A stretch of DNA of 64,000 nucleotides from Buttiauxella sp. A111 (lineage in GTDB: Bacteria; Pseudomonadota; Gammaproteobacteria; Enterobacterales; Enterobacteriaceae). The notes beneath the pieces were generated by a model. That model ran no database searches, had not been told where the DNA came from, and was given only the letters and a program-made list of their open reading frames with translations. Shown here piece after piece: positions 23,333 to 35,665 of the stretch (position 1 is the first letter of the stretch; the number at the start of each line of letters is the position of its first letter). Both the position numbers and the translations under genes were made by a program. The DNA lies in assembly GCF_014189855.1 (NCBI RefSeq), contig NZ_BJFN01000007.1:62001-126000 (forward strand), written 5' to 3'.

Positions 23333-24396
23333 GTAATCAAACCCGGCGGTTAATGGTGATGGCTGGTGGGACCGGTGGGCATGTATTCCCTGGTCTTGCC
23401 GTAGCGCATCACTTAATGGCTCAGGGCTGGCAAGTACGCTGGCTGGGAACCGCTGATCGTATGGAAGCAGATTTAGTTCCTAAGCATGGAATTGAGATCG
23501 ATTTTATTCGTATTTCAGGTTTGCGTGGGAAAGGCCTGAAAGCCATGTTGCTGGCACCCGTGCGGATTTTCAACGCCTGGCGCCAGGCTCGTGCAATCAT
23601 GAAGGCTTATCGCCCTGACGTTGTTCTGGGAATGGGCGGTTATGTCTCTGGTCCTGGCGGGCTGGCGGCCTGGTCGCTTGGCATTCCGGTCGTGCTGCAT
23701 GAGCAAAACGGGATTGCTGGGCTGACCAACAAATGGTTGTCAAAAATTGCCAAAAAAGTGATGCAGGCATTTCCAGGTGCATTCCCGAATGCTGATGTAG
23801 TGGGCAACCCGGTTCGTACCGATGTGTTGGCTCTGCCTTTGCCGCAAGAACGTTTAGCGGGGCGTGAAGGCCCGGTTCGGGTGTTGGTTGTCGGTGGTTC
23901 TCAGGGCGCACGCGTGCTGAACCAGACCATACCGCAAGTTGCTGGTCGCCTGGGCGACGCTGTCACTATTTGGCACCAGTGTGGCAAAGGTGGTCAGGAA
24001 GCGGTGCAGCAGGCTTACGTACAAGCCGCACAGCCACAGCATAAAGTCACTGAATTTATTGATGATATGGCCGCTGCTTACGCGTGGGCCGATGTCGTGG
24101 TATGTCGTTCCGGAGCGTTAACCGTAAGCGAAATCGCGGCGGCAGGATTACCTGCACTGTTTGTTCCCTTCCAACATAAAGACCGGCAGCAGTACTGGAA
24201 TGCACTGCCACTGGAAAAAGCTGGAGCGGCAAAAATACTGGAGCAACCGCAGTTTACCGTGGATGCCGTTACCCAAACGCTCGCCGGGTGGGACAGAGCA
24301 ACGTTATTGGCAATGGCCGAACGTGCGCGTGCTGTTTCCATTCCCGATGCCACAGAGCGGGTAGCAAAAGAAGTGAGCGCCGCAGCACTGGCGTAA
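23329..24396 (+). CDS. murG: Lipid II synthase MurG (GlcNAc transferase)
   Basis: MurG transfers GlcNAc from UDP-GlcNAc to lipid I, making lipid II at the cytoplasmic face. The 355-residue protein has the N-terminal glycine loop [20 protein letters not shown], a second loop [13 protein letters not shown], and the UDP-GlcNAc site [24 protein letters not shown] 67-bp gap then separates it from murC, the largest within this part of the cluster. Confidence 0.98.
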   Translation: MSNQTRRLMVMAGGTGGHVFPGLAVAHHLMAQGWQVRWLGTADRMEADLVPKHGIEIDFIRISGLRGKGLKAMLLAPVRIFNAWRQARAIMKAYRPDVVLGMGGYVSGPGGLAAWSLGIPVVLHEQNGIAGLTNKWLSKIAKKVMQAFPGAFPNADVVGNPVRTDVLALPLPQERLAGREGPVRVLVVGGSQGARVLNQTIPQVAGRLGDAVTIWHQCGKGGQEAVQQAYVQAAQPQHKVTEFIDDMAAAYAWADVVVCRSGALTVSEIAAAGLPALFVPFQHKDRQQYWNALPLEKAGAAKILEQPQFTVDAVTQTLAGWDRATLLAMAERARAVSIPDATERVAKEVSAAALA

Positions 24397-24463
24397 TCAT
24401 TGTGGGTGGCTGTTTTGCCCATGAATATTTGAAGTAATGGCGTTTGACGCTGCAGGTTAGAGA

Positions 24464-25939
24464 ATGAATACACAACAACTGGCGAAACTGCGTTCTATCG
24501 TGCCCGAGATGCGTCGCGTCCGGCACATTCACTTTGTTGGCATCGGCGGCGCCGGTATGGGCGGTATTGCCGAAGTTTTAGCTAACGAAGGTTACCAGAT
24601 CAGCGGGTCTGATTTGGCTCCGAACCCGGTTACTCAGCAGTTGTCGGCGCTGGGCGCCACGATTTATTTTAACCATCGCCCGGAAAACGTGCTTGATGCG
24701 AGTGTTGTGGTGGTTTCTACCGCAATCTCTATGGATAACCCAGAAATTGTCGCGGCTCATGAAGCGCGTATCCCTGTTATCCGTCGTGCTGAAATGCTGG
24801 CAGAGTTGATGCGTTTTCGTCATGGCATCGCGATTGCCGGGACACACGGTAAAACCACAACCACAGCGATGGTTTCTAGTATTTATGCAGAAGCAGGTCT
24901 TGATCCTACTTTTGTTAACGGTGGCCTGGTTAAAGCCGCAGGAACGCATGCCCGTTTAGGCAACAGCCGTTACCTGATTGCTGAAGCTGATGAGAGTGAC
25001 GCGTCATTCCTCCATTTGCAGCCAATGGTTTCCGTGGTGACGAATATCGAAGCCGATCATATGGATACCTACCAGGGCGACTTCGAAAATTTAAAACAGA
25101 CGTTTATTAACTTCCTGCACAACTTGCCGTTTTACGGTTTGGCGGTCATGTGTGTGGACGATCCGGTTATCCGCGAGCTACTGCCGCGTGTGGGACGCAA
25201 AACCACCACTTACGGTTTTAGCGAAGATGCTGACGTTCGTGTAGAAAATTATCACCAGAAAGGGCCGCAGGGTCATTTCACTATCGCGCGTCAGGGCAAG
25301 CCTGCATTGCAAGTCACGCTGAATGCGCCAGGTCGCCACAATGCATTAAACGCCGCTGCTGCGGTGTCAGTGGCGACAGAAGAAGGCATTGATGATGCTG
25401 ACATCCTGCGTGCGCTGGAGAGCTTCCAGGGTACAGGGCGTCGCTTCGATTTCCTCGGCGAGTATCCGCTTGCCGAAGTGAATGGCAAAGAAGGCACCGC
25501 CATGCTGGTTGATGACTATGGTCACCATCCAACTGAAGTGGATGCCACCATTAAAGCGGCACGTGCGGGCTGGCCGGATAAAAATCTGGTTATGATTTTC
25601 CAGCCACACCGTTTCACGCGTACTCGTGATTTGTACGATGATTTTGCTAACGTATTGTCACAAGTTGATTCTTTGCTGATGCTGGATGTTTATTCTGCTG
25701 GCGAAGCGGCGATTCCTGGTGCTGATAGCCGTTCACTGTGCCGCACGATTCGTGGGCGTGGAAAAGTTGACCCAATTCTGGTTCCTGATGCAAGTCAGGT
25801 TGCAGATGTTTTAGCACCCGTTTTGTCGGGAAATGACTTGATCCTGGTGCAAGGTGCAGGAAATGTTGGGAAAGTTGCCAGAAACCTGGCTGAATTTAGA
25901 TTGCAGTCCCACACTAAGGAAGGAGACCAACATGGCTGA
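24464..25939 (+). CDS. murC: UDP-N-acetylmuramate L-alanine ligase MurC
   Basis: MurC starts the stem peptide by adding L-alanine to UDP-MurNAc. It has 491 residues, as in E. coli. The UDP-binding N-terminus contains [17 protein letters not shown] and the ATP loop is [12 protein letters not shown] near residue 125. The C-terminal domain includes [10 protein letters not shown]. It overlaps ddlB by 8 bp. Confidence 0.98.
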   Translation: MNTQQLAKLRSIVPEMRRVRHIHFVGIGGAGMGGIAEVLANEGYQISGSDLAPNPVTQQLSALGATIYFNHRPENVLDASVVVVSTAISMDNPEIVAAHEARIPVIRRAEMLAELMRFRHGIAIAGTHGKTTTTAMVSSIYAEAGLDPTFVNGGLVKAAGTHARLGNSRYLIAEADESDASFLHLQPMVSVVTNIEADHMDTYQGDFENLKQTFINFLHNLPFYGLAVMCVDDPVIRELLPRVGRKTTTYGFSEDADVRVENYHQKGPQGHFTIARQGKPALQVTLNAPGRHNALNAAAAVSVATEEGIDDADILRALESFQGTGRRFDFLGEYPLAEVNGKEGTAMLVDDYGHHPTEVDATIKAARAGWPDKNLVMIFQPHRFTRTRDLYDDFANVLSQVDSLLMLDVYSAGEAAIPGADSRSLCRTIRGRGKVDPILVPDASQVADVLAPVLSGNDLILVQGAGNVGKVARNLAEFRLQSHTKEGDQHG

Positions 25940-26852
25940 TAAAATTGCAGTCCTGCTGGGCGGAACTTCCGCTGAACGTGAGGTGTCTTTGCAATCAGGT
26001 GCGGCGGTTCTTGCAGGCCTGAGAGAAGCAGGAATTGACGCGCATGAAGTCGACCCGAAAAATACGCCAGTTACTGAGCTAAAAGCGCAGGGTTTTGACA
26101 AAGTATTTATTGCCTTACATGGCCGTGGCGGCGAAGACGGAACCCTTCAAGGGCTGCTGGATTTCCTAAAACTGCCTTACACCGGTAGCGGCGTGATGGC
26201 TTCAGCTATCACCATGGATAAGCTGCGAACCAAATTGTTGTGGCAAGGTGCAAATTTACCGGTAGCTCCATCGGTCGCATTAACGCGACGTGATGTGGAA
26301 GCGGGCATTTGCGCAGGTACGGTAGAACGTATTGCAGGCCTGGGGATGCCAGTCATCGTTAAGCCTAGTCGCGAAGGCTCAAGCGTCGGTATGTCGAAGG
26401 TCGACAATGTTGCGGCACTGCCAGCAGCACTTGAACTGGCCTTCAAACATGACGAAGAAGTGTTGATCGAAAAATGGTTAAGCGGCCCTGAATACACGGT
26501 CGCTATCCTGGGCGAAGAAATTTTACCGTCTATTCGTATCCAACCCGCCGGAATTTTCTATGATTATGAGGCGAAGTATCTCTCTGATGAGACTCAGTAT
26601 TTTTGCCCAAGCGGTTTAATTGAGCAGCGCGAGCAAGAATTGCAGGCTTTAGTGCTGCAAGCCTGGCAAGTTTTGGGTTGCAGCGGTTGGGGACGTGTAG
26701 ATGTCATGTTAGATAGCGATGGACAGTTTTACCTGCTGGAGGTTAATACCTCTCCAGGCATGACCAGCCATAGCCTGGTGCCGATGGCAGCTCGTCAGGC
26801 TGGGATGACATTCTCTCAACTGGTCGTGCGTATTCTGGAGTTGGCAGACTGA
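25932..26852 (+). CDS. ddlB: D-alanine--D-alanine ligase DdlB
   Basis: DdlB is an ATP-grasp ligase that joins two D-alanines for MurF. The ATG giving [20 protein letters not shown] yields 306 residues, the DdlB length. The frame is open 26 codons earlier inside murC, which is rejected. ATP-grasp elements include [15 protein letters not shown] and the metal-binding [15 protein letters not shown] near the C-terminus. It lies 1 bp before ftsQ. Confidence 0.98.
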   Translation: MADKIAVLLGGTSAEREVSLQSGAAVLAGLREAGIDAHEVDPKNTPVTELKAQGFDKVFIALHGRGGEDGTLQGLLDFLKLPYTGSGVMASAITMDKLRTKLLWQGANLPVAPSVALTRRDVEAGICAGTVERIAGLGMPVIVKPSREGSSVGMSKVDNVAALPAALELAFKHDEEVLIEKWLSGPEYTVAILGEEILPSIRIQPAGIFYDYEAKYLSDETQYFCPSGLIEQREQELQALVLQAWQVLGCSGWGRVDVMLDSDGQFYLLEVNTSPGMTSHSLVPMAARQAGMTFSQLVVRILELAD

Positions 26853-26853
26853 T

Positions 26854-27687
26854 ATGTCGCAAGCAGCTCTGAATACGCGTAATCGCCAGGAAGAAGAAGA
26901 AACCAGTTCTCGTCGCAGTAACGGTGGGCGACTGGCCGGGATAATTTTCCTGAGCGCAGTACTGTTTACGGTATTTATTGGCGGCTGGATTGTCGTGGGC
27001 TGGATGGAGGATGCGCAGCGCCTTCCACTGTCTAAGTTGGTGGTTACTGGTGAACGGCATTACACCCGTAACGATGATATTCGTCAGTCAATTCTGGCAC
27101 TGGGTCCGCCTGGCACCTTCATGACCCAGGATGTGAATATTATCCAACAGCAAATTGAACGTTTGCCATGGATTAAGCAGGCGAGTGTGAGAAAGCAGTG
27201 GCCTGATGAATTGAAGATTCATCTGGTTGAATATGTGCCCATCGCGCGCTGGAATGATCAGCATATGATTGATGCGCAAGGAAATGCGTTCAGTGTTCCA
27301 GCCGAACGTGCTGTAAAGCAGACTTTACCTATGTTATCTGGACCGGAAGGCAGTGAAGGTGAAGTATTGCAAGGCTTTCGCGCAATGGGCGATGTGCTGG
27401 CAAAGGATAAATTTACATTGAAAGAAGCGGCAATGACCGCTCGTCGTTCCTGGCAATTGACGTTGAATAATGGCATTAAGCTTAACTTGGGCCGGGGCGA
27501 TACGATGAAACGCTTGAGTCGCTTTGTGGAGCTTTACCCTGTTCTGCAGCAGCAAGAGCAAGCCGACAATAAAAGGATTAGCTATGTCGACTTGCGTTAT
27601 GACTCAGGCGCGGCAGTGGGATGGCAACCTGCTCCCGTAGAAGAACCTAATCCTAATCAGCAACAGAATCAGGCACAGGCAGAATAA
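26854..27687 (+). CDS. ftsQ: Cell division protein FtsQ
   Basis: FtsQ is the bitopic scaffold of the FtsQLB complex. The 277-residue protein has a basic cytoplasmic tail, one transmembrane helix at about residues 27-49 ([21 protein letters not shown]), a POTRA domain beginning near [14 protein letters not shown], and a beta domain. The Gln- and Asn-rich C-terminal tail ([12 protein letters not shown]) resembles E. coli. It is 2 bp from ftsA. Confidence 0.97.
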   Translation: MSQAALNTRNRQEEEETSSRRSNGGRLAGIIFLSAVLFTVFIGGWIVVGWMEDAQRLPLSKLVVTGERHYTRNDDIRQSILALGPPGTFMTQDVNIIQQQIERLPWIKQASVRKQWPDELKIHLVEYVPIARWNDQHMIDAQGNAFSVPAERAVKQTLPMLSGPEGSEGEVLQGFRAMGDVLAKDKFTLKEAAMTARRSWQLTLNNGIKLNLGRGDTMKRLSRFVELYPVLQQQEQADNKRISYVDLRYDSGAAVGWQPAPVEEPNPNQQQNQAQAE

Positions 27688-27689
27688 CA

Positions 27690-28946
27690 ATGATCAAGGC
27701 GACGGACAGAAAACTGGTAGTAGGACTGGAGATCGGTACCGCAAAGGTTGCCGCTTTAGTAGGGGAAGTTCTGCCTGACGGTATGGTCAATATTATTGGC
27801 GTGGGCAGTTGCCCATCGCGTGGTATGGACAAAGGTGGCGTAAACGATCTCGAATCAGTCGTGAAATGCGTTCAGCGCGCGATTGACCAGGCCGAATTAA
27901 TGGCTGATTGCCAGATTTCTTCGGTCTACCTTGCGCTGTCAGGTAAGCACATTAGCTGTCAAAACGAGATTGGCATGGTGCCAATTTCTGAAGAAGAAGT
28001 GACGCAGGAAGACGTTGAAAACGTCGTTCACACCGCGAAATCGGTGCGTGTACGTGACGAGCATCGTGTTTTACACGTTATCCCGCAAGAATATGCAATT
28101 GACTACCAGGAAGGCATCAAAAATCCTGTAGGTTTATCGGGTGTCCGCATGCAGGCTAAGGTGCACTTGATTACCTGCCATAACGACATGGCGAAAAACA
28201 TCGTTAAAGCCGTTGAACGCTGCGGCCTTAAAGTTGACCAACTGATCTTTGCAGGGCTTGCGGCAAGCTACGCAGTATTGACCGAAGATGAACGTGAGTT
28301 AGGTGTCTGCGTAGTCGATGTCGGTGGTGGTACTATGGACATCGCGGTCTACACCGGAGGTGCGTTGCGCCACACCAAAGTTATCCCATATGCAGGGAAC
28401 GTGGTAACCAGCGACATCGCTTATGCCTTCGGTACACCGCCAAGTGATGCCGAAGCCATTAAAGTACGCCATGGCTGCGCACTGGGTTCGATTGTTGGCA
28501 AAGATGAAAACGTTGAAGTGCCAAGCGTCGGTGGACGTCCACCACGTAGCCTGCAACGCCAGACGCTCGCTGAAGTTATCGAGCCTCGTTATACCGAATT
28601 GTTGAACCTGGTAAACGAAGAGATTTTGCAATTACAAGAGCAACTTCGCCAGCAAGGTGTGAAGCACCACCTGGCGGCGGGGATTGTGCTAACGGGGGGC
28701 GCGGCGCAAATTGAAGGCCTGGCAGCCTGTGCGCAACGTGTATTCCATACGCAAGTGCGTATAGGACAACCGTTAAATATTACCGGCCTGACTGATTATG
28801 CCCAGGAGTCTTATTACTCCACCGCAGTCGGCTTGCTGCACTACGGGAAAGAAACACATCTCAGTGGTGAGGCAGAAGTGGAAAAAAGGACCTCTGTCGG
28901 CTCATGGATTAAGCGAATCAACAGCTGGCTGAGAAAAGAGTTTTAA
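27690..28946 (+). CDS. ftsA: Cell division protein FtsA
   Basis: FtsA is the actin-like ATPase that tethers FtsZ to the membrane. It has 418 residues against 420 in E. coli; the difference is a two-residue deletion just before the C-terminal helix. The nucleotide-binding signatures GLEIGTAKVAALVGE and VVDVGGGTMDIAVY and the C-terminal amphipathic membrane helix SWIKRINSWLRKEF are intact. ftsZ follows after 63 bp. Confidence 0.98.
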   Translation: MIKATDRKLVVGLEIGTAKVAALVGEVLPDGMVNIIGVGSCPSRGMDKGGVNDLESVVKCVQRAIDQAELMADCQISSVYLALSGKHISCQNEIGMVPISEEEVTQEDVENVVHTAKSVRVRDEHRVLHVIPQEYAIDYQEGIKNPVGLSGVRMQAKVHLITCHNDMAKNIVKAVERCGLKVDQLIFAGLAASYAVLTEDERELGVCVVDVGGGTMDIAVYTGGALRHTKVIPYAGNVVTSDIAYAFGTPPSDAEAIKVRHGCALGSIVGKDENVEVPSVGGRPPRSLQRQTLAEVIEPRYTELLNLVNEEILQLQEQLRQQGVKHHLAAGIVLTGGAAQIEGLAACAQRVFHTQVRIGQPLNITGLTDYAQESYYSTAVGLLHYGKETHLSGEAEVEKRTSVGSWIKRINSWLRKEF

Positions 28947-29009
28947 ATTTTATAAGAGACCAGACAAAATTAGTGGTCTCAGGCGACAGGCACAAAACGG
29001 AGAGAAACT

Positions 29010-30161
29010 ATGTTTGAACCTATGGAACTGACCAACGACGCGGTGATTAAAGTCATCGGCGTCGGTGGTGGCGGCGGCAATGCCGTTGAGCACATGGTGC
29101 GCGAACGCATCGAAGGTGTTGAATTCTTTGCAGTGAATACTGACGCTCAAGCGTTACGTAAAACTGCGGTAGGCCAGACTATCCAGATTGGTAATGGTAT
29201 TACCAAAGGTCTGGGTGCTGGGGCTAACCCTGAAGTGGGCCGTACTGCTGCGGAAGAAGACCGTGATGCATTACGTGCTGCACTGGAAGGCGCAGACATG
29301 GTATTTATCGCCGCAGGTATGGGTGGCGGTACAGGTACAGGTGCAGCACCTGTAGTTGCAGAAGTCGCTAAAGATCTGGGCATCCTGACCGTAGCTGTTG
29401 TGACGAAGCCTTTCAACTTTGAAGGCAAGAAGCGCATGGCATTCGCGGAGCAGGGTATTGCCGAACTGTCTAAGCATGTTGACTCATTGATCACCATCCC
29501 GAATGATAAGCTGCTGAAAGTTCTGGGCCGCGGTATCTCTTTGCTTGACGCTTTTGGCGCAGCTAACGACGTACTGAAAGGCGCAGTGCAGGGTATCGCT
29601 GAACTGATTACCCGTCCGGGTCTGATGAACGTCGACTTTGCTGACGTGCGCACCGTAATGTCCGAAATGGGATATGCCATGATGGGTTCCGGTGTGGCAA
29701 GTGGCGAAGACCGTGCAGAAGAAGCGGCAGAAATGGCGATTTCCAGCCCACTGTTGGAAGATATCGACCTGTCTGGTGCGCGTGGCGTTCTTGTCAACAT
29801 CACCGCTGGCTTCGACCTGCGTCTGGATGAGTTCGAGACTGTGGGTAACACCATTCGTGCGTTTGCATCTGATAACGCCACGGTAGTTATCGGTACATCT
29901 CTGGATCCAGAGATGAACGACGAACTGCGTGTGACCGTTGTTGCAACCGGTATTGGTATGGACAAACGTCCAGAAATCACTCTGGTGACCAACAAGCAAA
30001 CTCAGCAACCTGTAATGGATCGCTACCAGCAGCACGGAATGGCTCCGCTTCAACAAGAGCAAAAGCCAGTTGCTAAAGTAGTGAATGACAATACGCCACA
30101 AACAACGAAAGAGCCTGATTATCTGGATATTCCAGCGTTTTTGCGCAAGCAAGCTGATTAA
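29010..30161 (+). CDS. ftsZ: Cell division GTPase FtsZ
   Basis: FtsZ is the tubulin homologue that forms the Z ring. It has 383 residues, equal to E. coli. The tubulin GTP-binding signature GGGTGTG is at residues 105-111, and [11 protein letters not shown] belongs to the catalytic T7-loop region. The conserved C-terminal peptide [14 protein letters not shown] binds FtsA, ZipA and ZapD, the last of which is encoded at 35666-36409 in this window. Confidence 0.99.
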   Translation: MFEPMELTNDAVIKVIGVGGGGGNAVEHMVRERIEGVEFFAVNTDAQALRKTAVGQTIQIGNGITKGLGAGANPEVGRTAAEEDRDALRAALEGADMVFIAAGMGGGTGTGAAPVVAEVAKDLGILTVAVVTKPFNFEGKKRMAFAEQGIAELSKHVDSLITIPNDKLLKVLGRGISLLDAFGAANDVLKGAVQGIAELITRPGLMNVDFADVRTVMSEMGYAMMGSGVASGEDRAEEAAEMAISSPLLEDIDLSGARGVLVNITAGFDLRLDEFETVGNTIRAFASDNATVVIGTSLDPEMNDELRVTVVATGIGMDKRPEITLVTNKQTQQPVMDRYQQHGMAPLQQEQKPVAKVVNDNTPQTTKEPDYLDIPAFLRKQAD

Positions 30162-30240
30162 GAATAAACCGGAAGTTGGGGATCTCCGCTCTTTGTGCTA
30201 AACTGGCCCACCGATTGTGATATACACTTCGGTTGGATAG

Positions 30241-31179
<939 letters not shown>

Positions 31180-31187
31180 CACCAGAA

Positions 31188-31706
31188 TTATTTATTGCGA
31201 CTGGTTTCATTGGTACTCTCTCCGGCCAATGATGCCAGTCGTTCTATTGCTGCCTTTAATTTCTCTGGGCTACGTTCAGCCACCATCCGTAATGCCTGAG
31301 CACTTTGCTGGCTCAATTCTCTGTTTACCCCCTCAGTTTTACCTTTCACCGTTTGAATGCTGTTTTCTTGTACTGATTCTTGCCCAATAGCAGCCAGTGA
31401 TGGATTAATCCTGATGTCGATTGATGTCAATGATGGTAATATTTGTGCGCGTAATGCACTCAGTAGCGTGGCTTGTTCATAGCGTAAGCGCATCAGCCAG
31501 CTAGCATTCGCGGTTTCAAGCACGAGAATGCCTTGTCGGAAATTAGCTACCCGGCACCAGGGATGCAGTTGAGCGGGTAATATCCCTTTCACTGCCCTGT
31601 TGAGCTTAAGTAGCGCAGTTGCGCGTTGTTGCACGTTTTGCAACACGCTTTCGGCACCAGCATCATCGAACAAATGATCTAAAGATTGTGGGCGACTATC
31701 ACGCAT
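31188..31706 (-). CDS. DUF721 (DciA-like) domain protein
   Basis: The 172-residue protein has a DUF721 core at about residues 25-105: a helix with [19 protein letters not shown], then the strand pattern [18 protein letters not shown], and [23 protein letters not shown]721 is the DciA domain, an ancestral operator/loader of the replicative helicase DnaB in many bacteria. The C-terminal third is helical and polar. The gene is convergent with lpxC (8 bp between stops) and divergent from secM (22 bp between starts). E. coli K-12 has no gene here. The domain call is by eye; function as a helicase operator in this host is not established. Confidence 0.8.
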   Translation of the reverse strand: MRDSRPQSLDHLFDDAGAESVLQNVQQRATALLKLNRAVKGILPAQLHPWCRVANFRQGILVLETANASWLMRLRYEQATLLSALRAQILPSLTSIDIRINPSLAAIGQESVQENSIQTVKGKTEGVNRELSQQSAQALRMVAERSPEKLKAAIERLASLAGESTNETSRNK

Positions 31707-31728
31707 ACATAATGCTCCGGCGGATAAA

Positions 31729-32235
31729 GTGATTGGTATTCTAAATCGTTGGCGACAGTTTGGCAGACGTTATTTCTGGCCGCATCTCCTGTTGGGGATG
31801 GTCGCGGCGAGTTTTGGCATGCCTGCTCTCAGCCAAAATACCGAGCCAACAGCCCCCGCAGAAACGTCTACCAGCAGTCATGACTACCTGAATAAGGTCA
31901 GCTTCAACAGTCTGGCATTATTGCAGGAAAGTACCCGGCGACCATCATTTAGTGTCGATTACTGGCATCAACATGCCATTCGCACAGTAATTCGCCATCT
32001 TTCATTTGCTATGGCACCCCAGACGTTGCCAGCTGCACAAGAAAGCTTGCCACTTCAGGCACACAAACTTGCTTTGCTGGATACGCTCACGGCGCTCCTC
32101 ACTCAGGAAAGCAAACCCCCTGTAATTGTGCGCCATACTGCACTTTGGCAATCCCCTGCGGTTGAGACTTTCAGTCCTGCCATTTGGATTAGCCAGGTTT
32201 ACGGTATCCGCGCCGGTCCGCAACGCCTCAGCTAA
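31729..32235 (+). CDS. secM: SecA regulator SecM (translation-arrest peptide)
   Basis: SecM is an exported protein whose nascent chain stalls the ribosome until pulled by the Sec machinery, exposing the secA ribosome-binding site. The 168-residue frame starts at GTG 31729. It has an export signal (residues 1-36, hydrophobic core [12 protein letters not shown]) and the arrest motif [17 protein letters not shown] at 148-164, in which F, WI and GIRAGP are all conserved. It is two residues shorter than E. coli, with a diverged segment just before the motif. secA begins 67 bp downstream. Confidence 0.96.
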   Translation: MIGILNRWRQFGRRYFWPHLLLGMVAASFGMPALSQNTEPTAPAETSTSSHDYLNKVSFNSLALLQESTRRPSFSVDYWHQHAIRTVIRHLSFAMAPQTLPAAQESLPLQAHKLALLDTLTALLTQESKPPVIVRHTALWQSPAVETFSPAIWISQVYGIRAGPQRLS

Positions 32236-32302
32236 AACCATTTCCTTAAATTATAACGTTATTTTTAGCTCTGCCCTGACGGCAGGCGTTTGAGAATTTA
32301 TT

Positions 32303-35008
32303 ATGCTAATCAAATTATTAACTAAAGTTTTCGGTAGCCGTAACGACCGCACCCTGCGTCGTATGCGTAAAGTTGTTACTCTGATCAACAGCATGGAACC
32401 GGAAATTGAAAAACTTTCCGATGACGAATTAAAAGCAAAAACCAATGAGTTTCGCGCACGTCTTGCGAAAGGTGAAGTGCTTGAAAATCTGATCCCTGAA
32501 GCTTTCGCCGTTGTTCGTGAAGCGAGTAAGCGTGTATTCGGCATGCGTCACTTCGACGTACAGTTGCTCGGCGGTATGGTTCTAAACGACCGCTGTATCG
32601 CAGAGATGCGTACAGGTGAAGGTAAAACGCTGACTGCAACGCTGCCTGCGTATCTGAACGCATTGAGCGGCCGCGGTGTTCACGTGGTTACCGTCAACGA
32701 CTACCTGGCCCAGCGTGATGCTGAAAACAACCGCCCTCTGTTCGAGTACCTGGGTTTGAGTGTGGGCATCAACTTGCCTAACATGCCAGCCGTTGCAAAA
32801 CGCGAAGCTTACGCTGCTGACATTACTTACGGCACCAACAACGAATATGGTTTTGACTACCTGCGCGACAACATGGCGTTCAGCCCTGAAGAACGTGTTC
32901 AGCGTAAACTGCACTACGCGTTGGTGGATGAGGTTGACTCAATTCTTATCGATGAAGCGCGTACGCCGCTTATCATCTCTGGCCCTGCTGAAGACAGCTC
33001 CGAGATGTATAAAAAAGTAAACAAAATCATCCCAAGCCTGATTCGTCAGGAAAAAGAAGATTCTGATACTTTCCAGGGTGAAGGTCACTTCTCAGTAGAC
33101 GAAAAATCTCGTCAGGTAAACATTACCGAACGTGGTCTGGTACTGGTTGAAGAGCTGCTGGTACGTGAAGGCATCATGGAGGAAGGTGAATCACTTTACT
33201 CTCCGACCAATATCATGCTGATGCACCACGTAACTGCTGCATTGCGTGCACATGTGCTGTTCACCCGTGACGTTGACTACATCGTGAAAGATGGCGAAGT
33301 CATCATCGTTGATGAACATACCGGCCGTACTATGCAAGGCCGCCGTTGGTCTGATGGCCTGCACCAGGCTGTTGAAGCCAAAGAAGGCGTCGACATTCAG
33401 AACGAAAACCAAACGCTGGCGTCTATCACCTTCCAGAACTACTTCCGCCTGTATGAAAAACTGGCTGGTATGACGGGTACAGCAGACACTGAAGCGTTTG
33501 AATTCAGCTCAATCTATAAACTCGATACCATCGTTGTGCCAACCAACCGCCCAATGATCCGTAAAGATATGCCTGATTTGGTCTATATGACCGAAGCGGA
33601 CAAGATTACTGCGATTATTGAAGATATTAAAGAGCGTACAGCGAACGGCCAGCCAGTGCTGGTGGGGACAATTTCTATCGAGAAATCCGAAGTGGTTTCT
33701 GCTGAATTGACCAAAGCTGGTATCAAGCACAATGTTCTTAACGCTAAGTTCCACGCGAATGAAGCAGGGATTGTTGCCCAGGCGGGTTATCCAGCCGCAG
33801 TGACCATCGCGACTAACATGGCTGGTCGTGGTACGGATATCGTATTGGGTGGTAGCTGGCAGGCAGAAGTCGCTGAGCTGGAAAATCCAACCCCAGAACA
33901 AATCGCGCAGATTAAAGCAGACTGGCAGGTTCGCCATGACGCGGTTCTGGCATCGGGTGGTCTGCACATCATCGGTACAGAGCGTCACGAATCTCGTCGT
34001 ATCGATAACCAGTTACGTGGTCGTTCTGGTCGTCAGGGGGATGCGGGTTCATCTCGTTTCTACCTCTCTATGGAAGATTCCCTGATGCGTATTTTTGCAT
34101 CAGATCGCGTTTCAGGCATGATGCGTAAGCTGGGGATGAAACCAGGCGAAGCCATTGAGCACCCATGGGTGACTAAGGCGATTGCTAACGCACAGCGTAA
34201 AGTTGAAAGCCGCAACTTTGATATCCGTAAACAGCTGCTTGAATACGATGATGTAGCTAACGATCAGCGTCGCGCTATCTACAGCCAGCGTAACGAATTG
34301 CTGGATGTGAGTGACGTCAGTGAAACCATCAACAGCATCCGTGAAGATGTCTTTAAAGTGACTATCGATACACACATTCCTCCGCAGTCACTGGAAGAAA
34401 TGTGGGATGTTGAAGGCCTGCAAGAGCGCCTGAAAAACGACTTCGACCTCGATCTGCCAATCAAAGAGTGGCTGGATAAAGAACCTGAGCTGCATGAAGA
34501 AACTCTGCGTGAGCGTATTCTGCAGAACGCGGCCGAAGTGTATAAGCGTAAGGAAGAAGTCGTTGGTGTTGAAATGATGCGTCATTTCGAAAAAGGCGTG
34601 ATGCTACAGACTCTGGATTCATTGTGGAAAGAGCACCTGGCGGCAATGGACTATTTGCGTCAGGGCATTCACTTGCGTGGCTATGCACAAAAAGATCCTA
34701 AGCAAGAATACAAGCGTGAATCTTTTGCCATGTTTGCTTCTATGCTCGAAGCTCTGAAATATGAAGTTATCAGTACGTTGAGCAAAGTTCAGGTGCGTAT
34801 GCCTGAAGAAGTCGAAGCGATGGAACAGCACCGTCGTGAAGAAGCTGAGCGTCTGGCACAGATGCAACAGTTGAGTCACCAGGATGACGACACGCTGGCT
34901 GCGGAGTCACTGGCAGCAGAAACGGGTGAGCGCAAAGTAGGTCGTAATGATCCTTGCCCATGCGGTTCTGGTAAAAAATACAAACAGTGTCATGGCCGTT
35001 TAAGCTAA
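32303..35008 (+). CDS. secA: Protein translocase ATPase SecA
   Basis: SecA drives preproteins through SecYEG. The 901 residues equal E. coli. Walker A is MRTGEGKT (residues 102-109), the DEAD-type Walker B is [13 protein letters not shown], and NBD2 contains [13 protein letters not shown]. The C-terminal linker ends in the zinc motif [13 protein letters not shown], which binds SecB and lipid. It is translated downstream of secM, whose arrest controls it. A terminator follows. Confidence 0.99.
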   Translation: MLIKLLTKVFGSRNDRTLRRMRKVVTLINSMEPEIEKLSDDELKAKTNEFRARLAKGEVLENLIPEAFAVVREASKRVFGMRHFDVQLLGGMVLNDRCIAEMRTGEGKTLTATLPAYLNALSGRGVHVVTVNDYLAQRDAENNRPLFEYLGLSVGINLPNMPAVAKREAYAADITYGTNNEYGFDYLRDNMAFSPEERVQRKLHYALVDEVDSILIDEARTPLIISGPAEDSSEMYKKVNKIIPSLIRQEKEDSDTFQGEGHFSVDEKSRQVNITERGLVLVEELLVREGIMEEGESLYSPTNIMLMHHVTAALRAHVLFTRDVDYIVKDGEVIIVDEHTGRTMQGRRWSDGLHQAVEAKEGVDIQNENQTLASITFQNYFRLYEKLAGMTGTADTEAFEFSSIYKLDTIVVPTNRPMIRKDMPDLVYMTEADKITAIIEDIKERTANGQPVLVGTISIEKSEVVSAELTKAGIKHNVLNAKFHANEAGIVAQAGYPAAVTIATNMAGRGTDIVLGGSWQAEVAELENPTPEQIAQIKADWQVRHDAVLASGGLHIIGTERHESRRIDNQLRGRSGRQGDAGSSRFYLSMEDSLMRIFASDRVSGMMRKLGMKPGEAIEHPWVTKAIANAQRKVESRNFDIRKQLLEYDDVANDQRRAIYSQRNELLDVSDVSETINSIREDVFKVTIDTHIPPQSLEEMWDVEGLQERLKNDFDLDLPIKEWLDKEPELHEETLRERILQNAAEVYKRKEEVVGVEMMRHFEKGVMLQTLDSLWKEHLAAMDYLRQGIHLRGYAQKDPKQEYKRESFAMFASMLEALKYEVISTLSKVQVRMPEEVEAMEQHRREEAERLAQMQQLSHQDDDTLAAESLAAETGERKVGRNDPCPCGSGKKYKQCHGRLS

Positions 35009-35027
35009 GAACGGTATTGTCGACGAA

Positions 35028-35051
35028 GGCGCAGCTTGCTGCGCCTTTTTT
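35028..35051 (+). terminator. secA terminator
   Basis: A perfect 7-bp stem GGCGCAG/CTGCGCC (35028-35034 with 35039-35045), CTTG loop, then six T residues, lies 20 bp after the secA stop and 22 bp before mutT. mutT expression may come from partial read-through. Confidence 0.88.
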
Positions 35052-35072
35052 CTATGGAGTACCTGCACAAAA

Positions 35073-35462
35073 ATGAAACAACTAGAAATTGCCGTCGGTA
35101 TCATTCGCAACTCTCGGCGGGAGATTTTTATCACGCAACGAGCTGCTGACGCTCATATGGCAAATAAACTGGAATTCCCGGGAGGAAAAATCGAAACCGG
35201 TGAAACCCCAGAACAAGCATTAGTTCGTGAACTGCAGGAAGAAACAGGCATTACAGCGAACCAGTATGGACTGTATGAAAAACTTTCTTATCAGTTCCCG
35301 GATCGGTTTATCACTTTGTGGTTTTTCATGGTGGAAAGCTGGGAAGGCGAGCCGTGGGGCAAAGAAGGGCAACCGGGTCAATGGATTGCGCAAAATTCGC
35401 TGGTGGCAGCAGATTTCCCACCAGCAAATGAACCGATTATCAGCAAATTACTGCAGAGTTAA
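35073..35462 (+). CDS. mutT: 8-oxo-dGTP diphosphatase MutT
   Basis: MutT hydrolyses 8-oxo-dGTP, preventing A:T to C:G transversions. The 129-residue protein holds a full Nudix box: Gly38, five residues, Glu44, seven residues, Arg52-Glu53, Glu56-Glu57 and Gly59. It functionally partners MutY, which happens to be at the left edge of this window. Its last bases overlap the stop of the convergent yacG by 4 bp. Confidence 0.97.
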   Translation: MKQLEIAVGIIRNSRREIFITQRAADAHMANKLEFPGGKIETGETPEQALVRELQEETGITANQYGLYEKLSYQFPDRFITLWFFMVESWEGEPWGKEGQPGQWIAQNSLVAADFPPANEPIISKLLQS

Positions 35463-35656
35463 CGCAGGTCTTCTTCACTCCAGTCATCACTCTCTGACAA
35501 ATCGCCGCTGCTAGGAATTCGTTTTTCCTCGGCGGCCCATTCACCTAAGTCAATGAGCTGGCAGCGTTTGCTGCAAAACGGGCGGTACGGGCTGGTTTCA
35601 TTCCAGATAACGACTTTGCCACAACCTGGGCAGTTTACTTTTGTTGGTTCAGACAT
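35459..35656 (-). CDS. yacG: DNA gyrase inhibitor YacG
   Basis: YacG is a small zinc protein that inhibits DNA gyrase by binding GyrB. The 65-residue product has zinc-binding cysteines Cys9, Cys12, Cys28 and Cys32 (CPGC and CSKRC) and an acidic tail ([12 protein letters not shown]). It is last in the coaE-zapD-yacG block, 9 bp after zapD. Confidence 0.96.
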   Translation of the reverse strand: MSEPTKVNCPGCGKVVIWNETSPYRPFCSKRCQLIDLGEWAAEEKRIPSSGDLSESDDWSEEDLR

Positions 35657-35665
35657 ATGCGCTCC

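Noticed and set aside
29147-29995. 282-codon ORF antisense to ftsZ
   Set aside because: It is a mirror frame of a highly codon-biased essential gene; the Ser/Arg/Pro-rich product has no family pattern.
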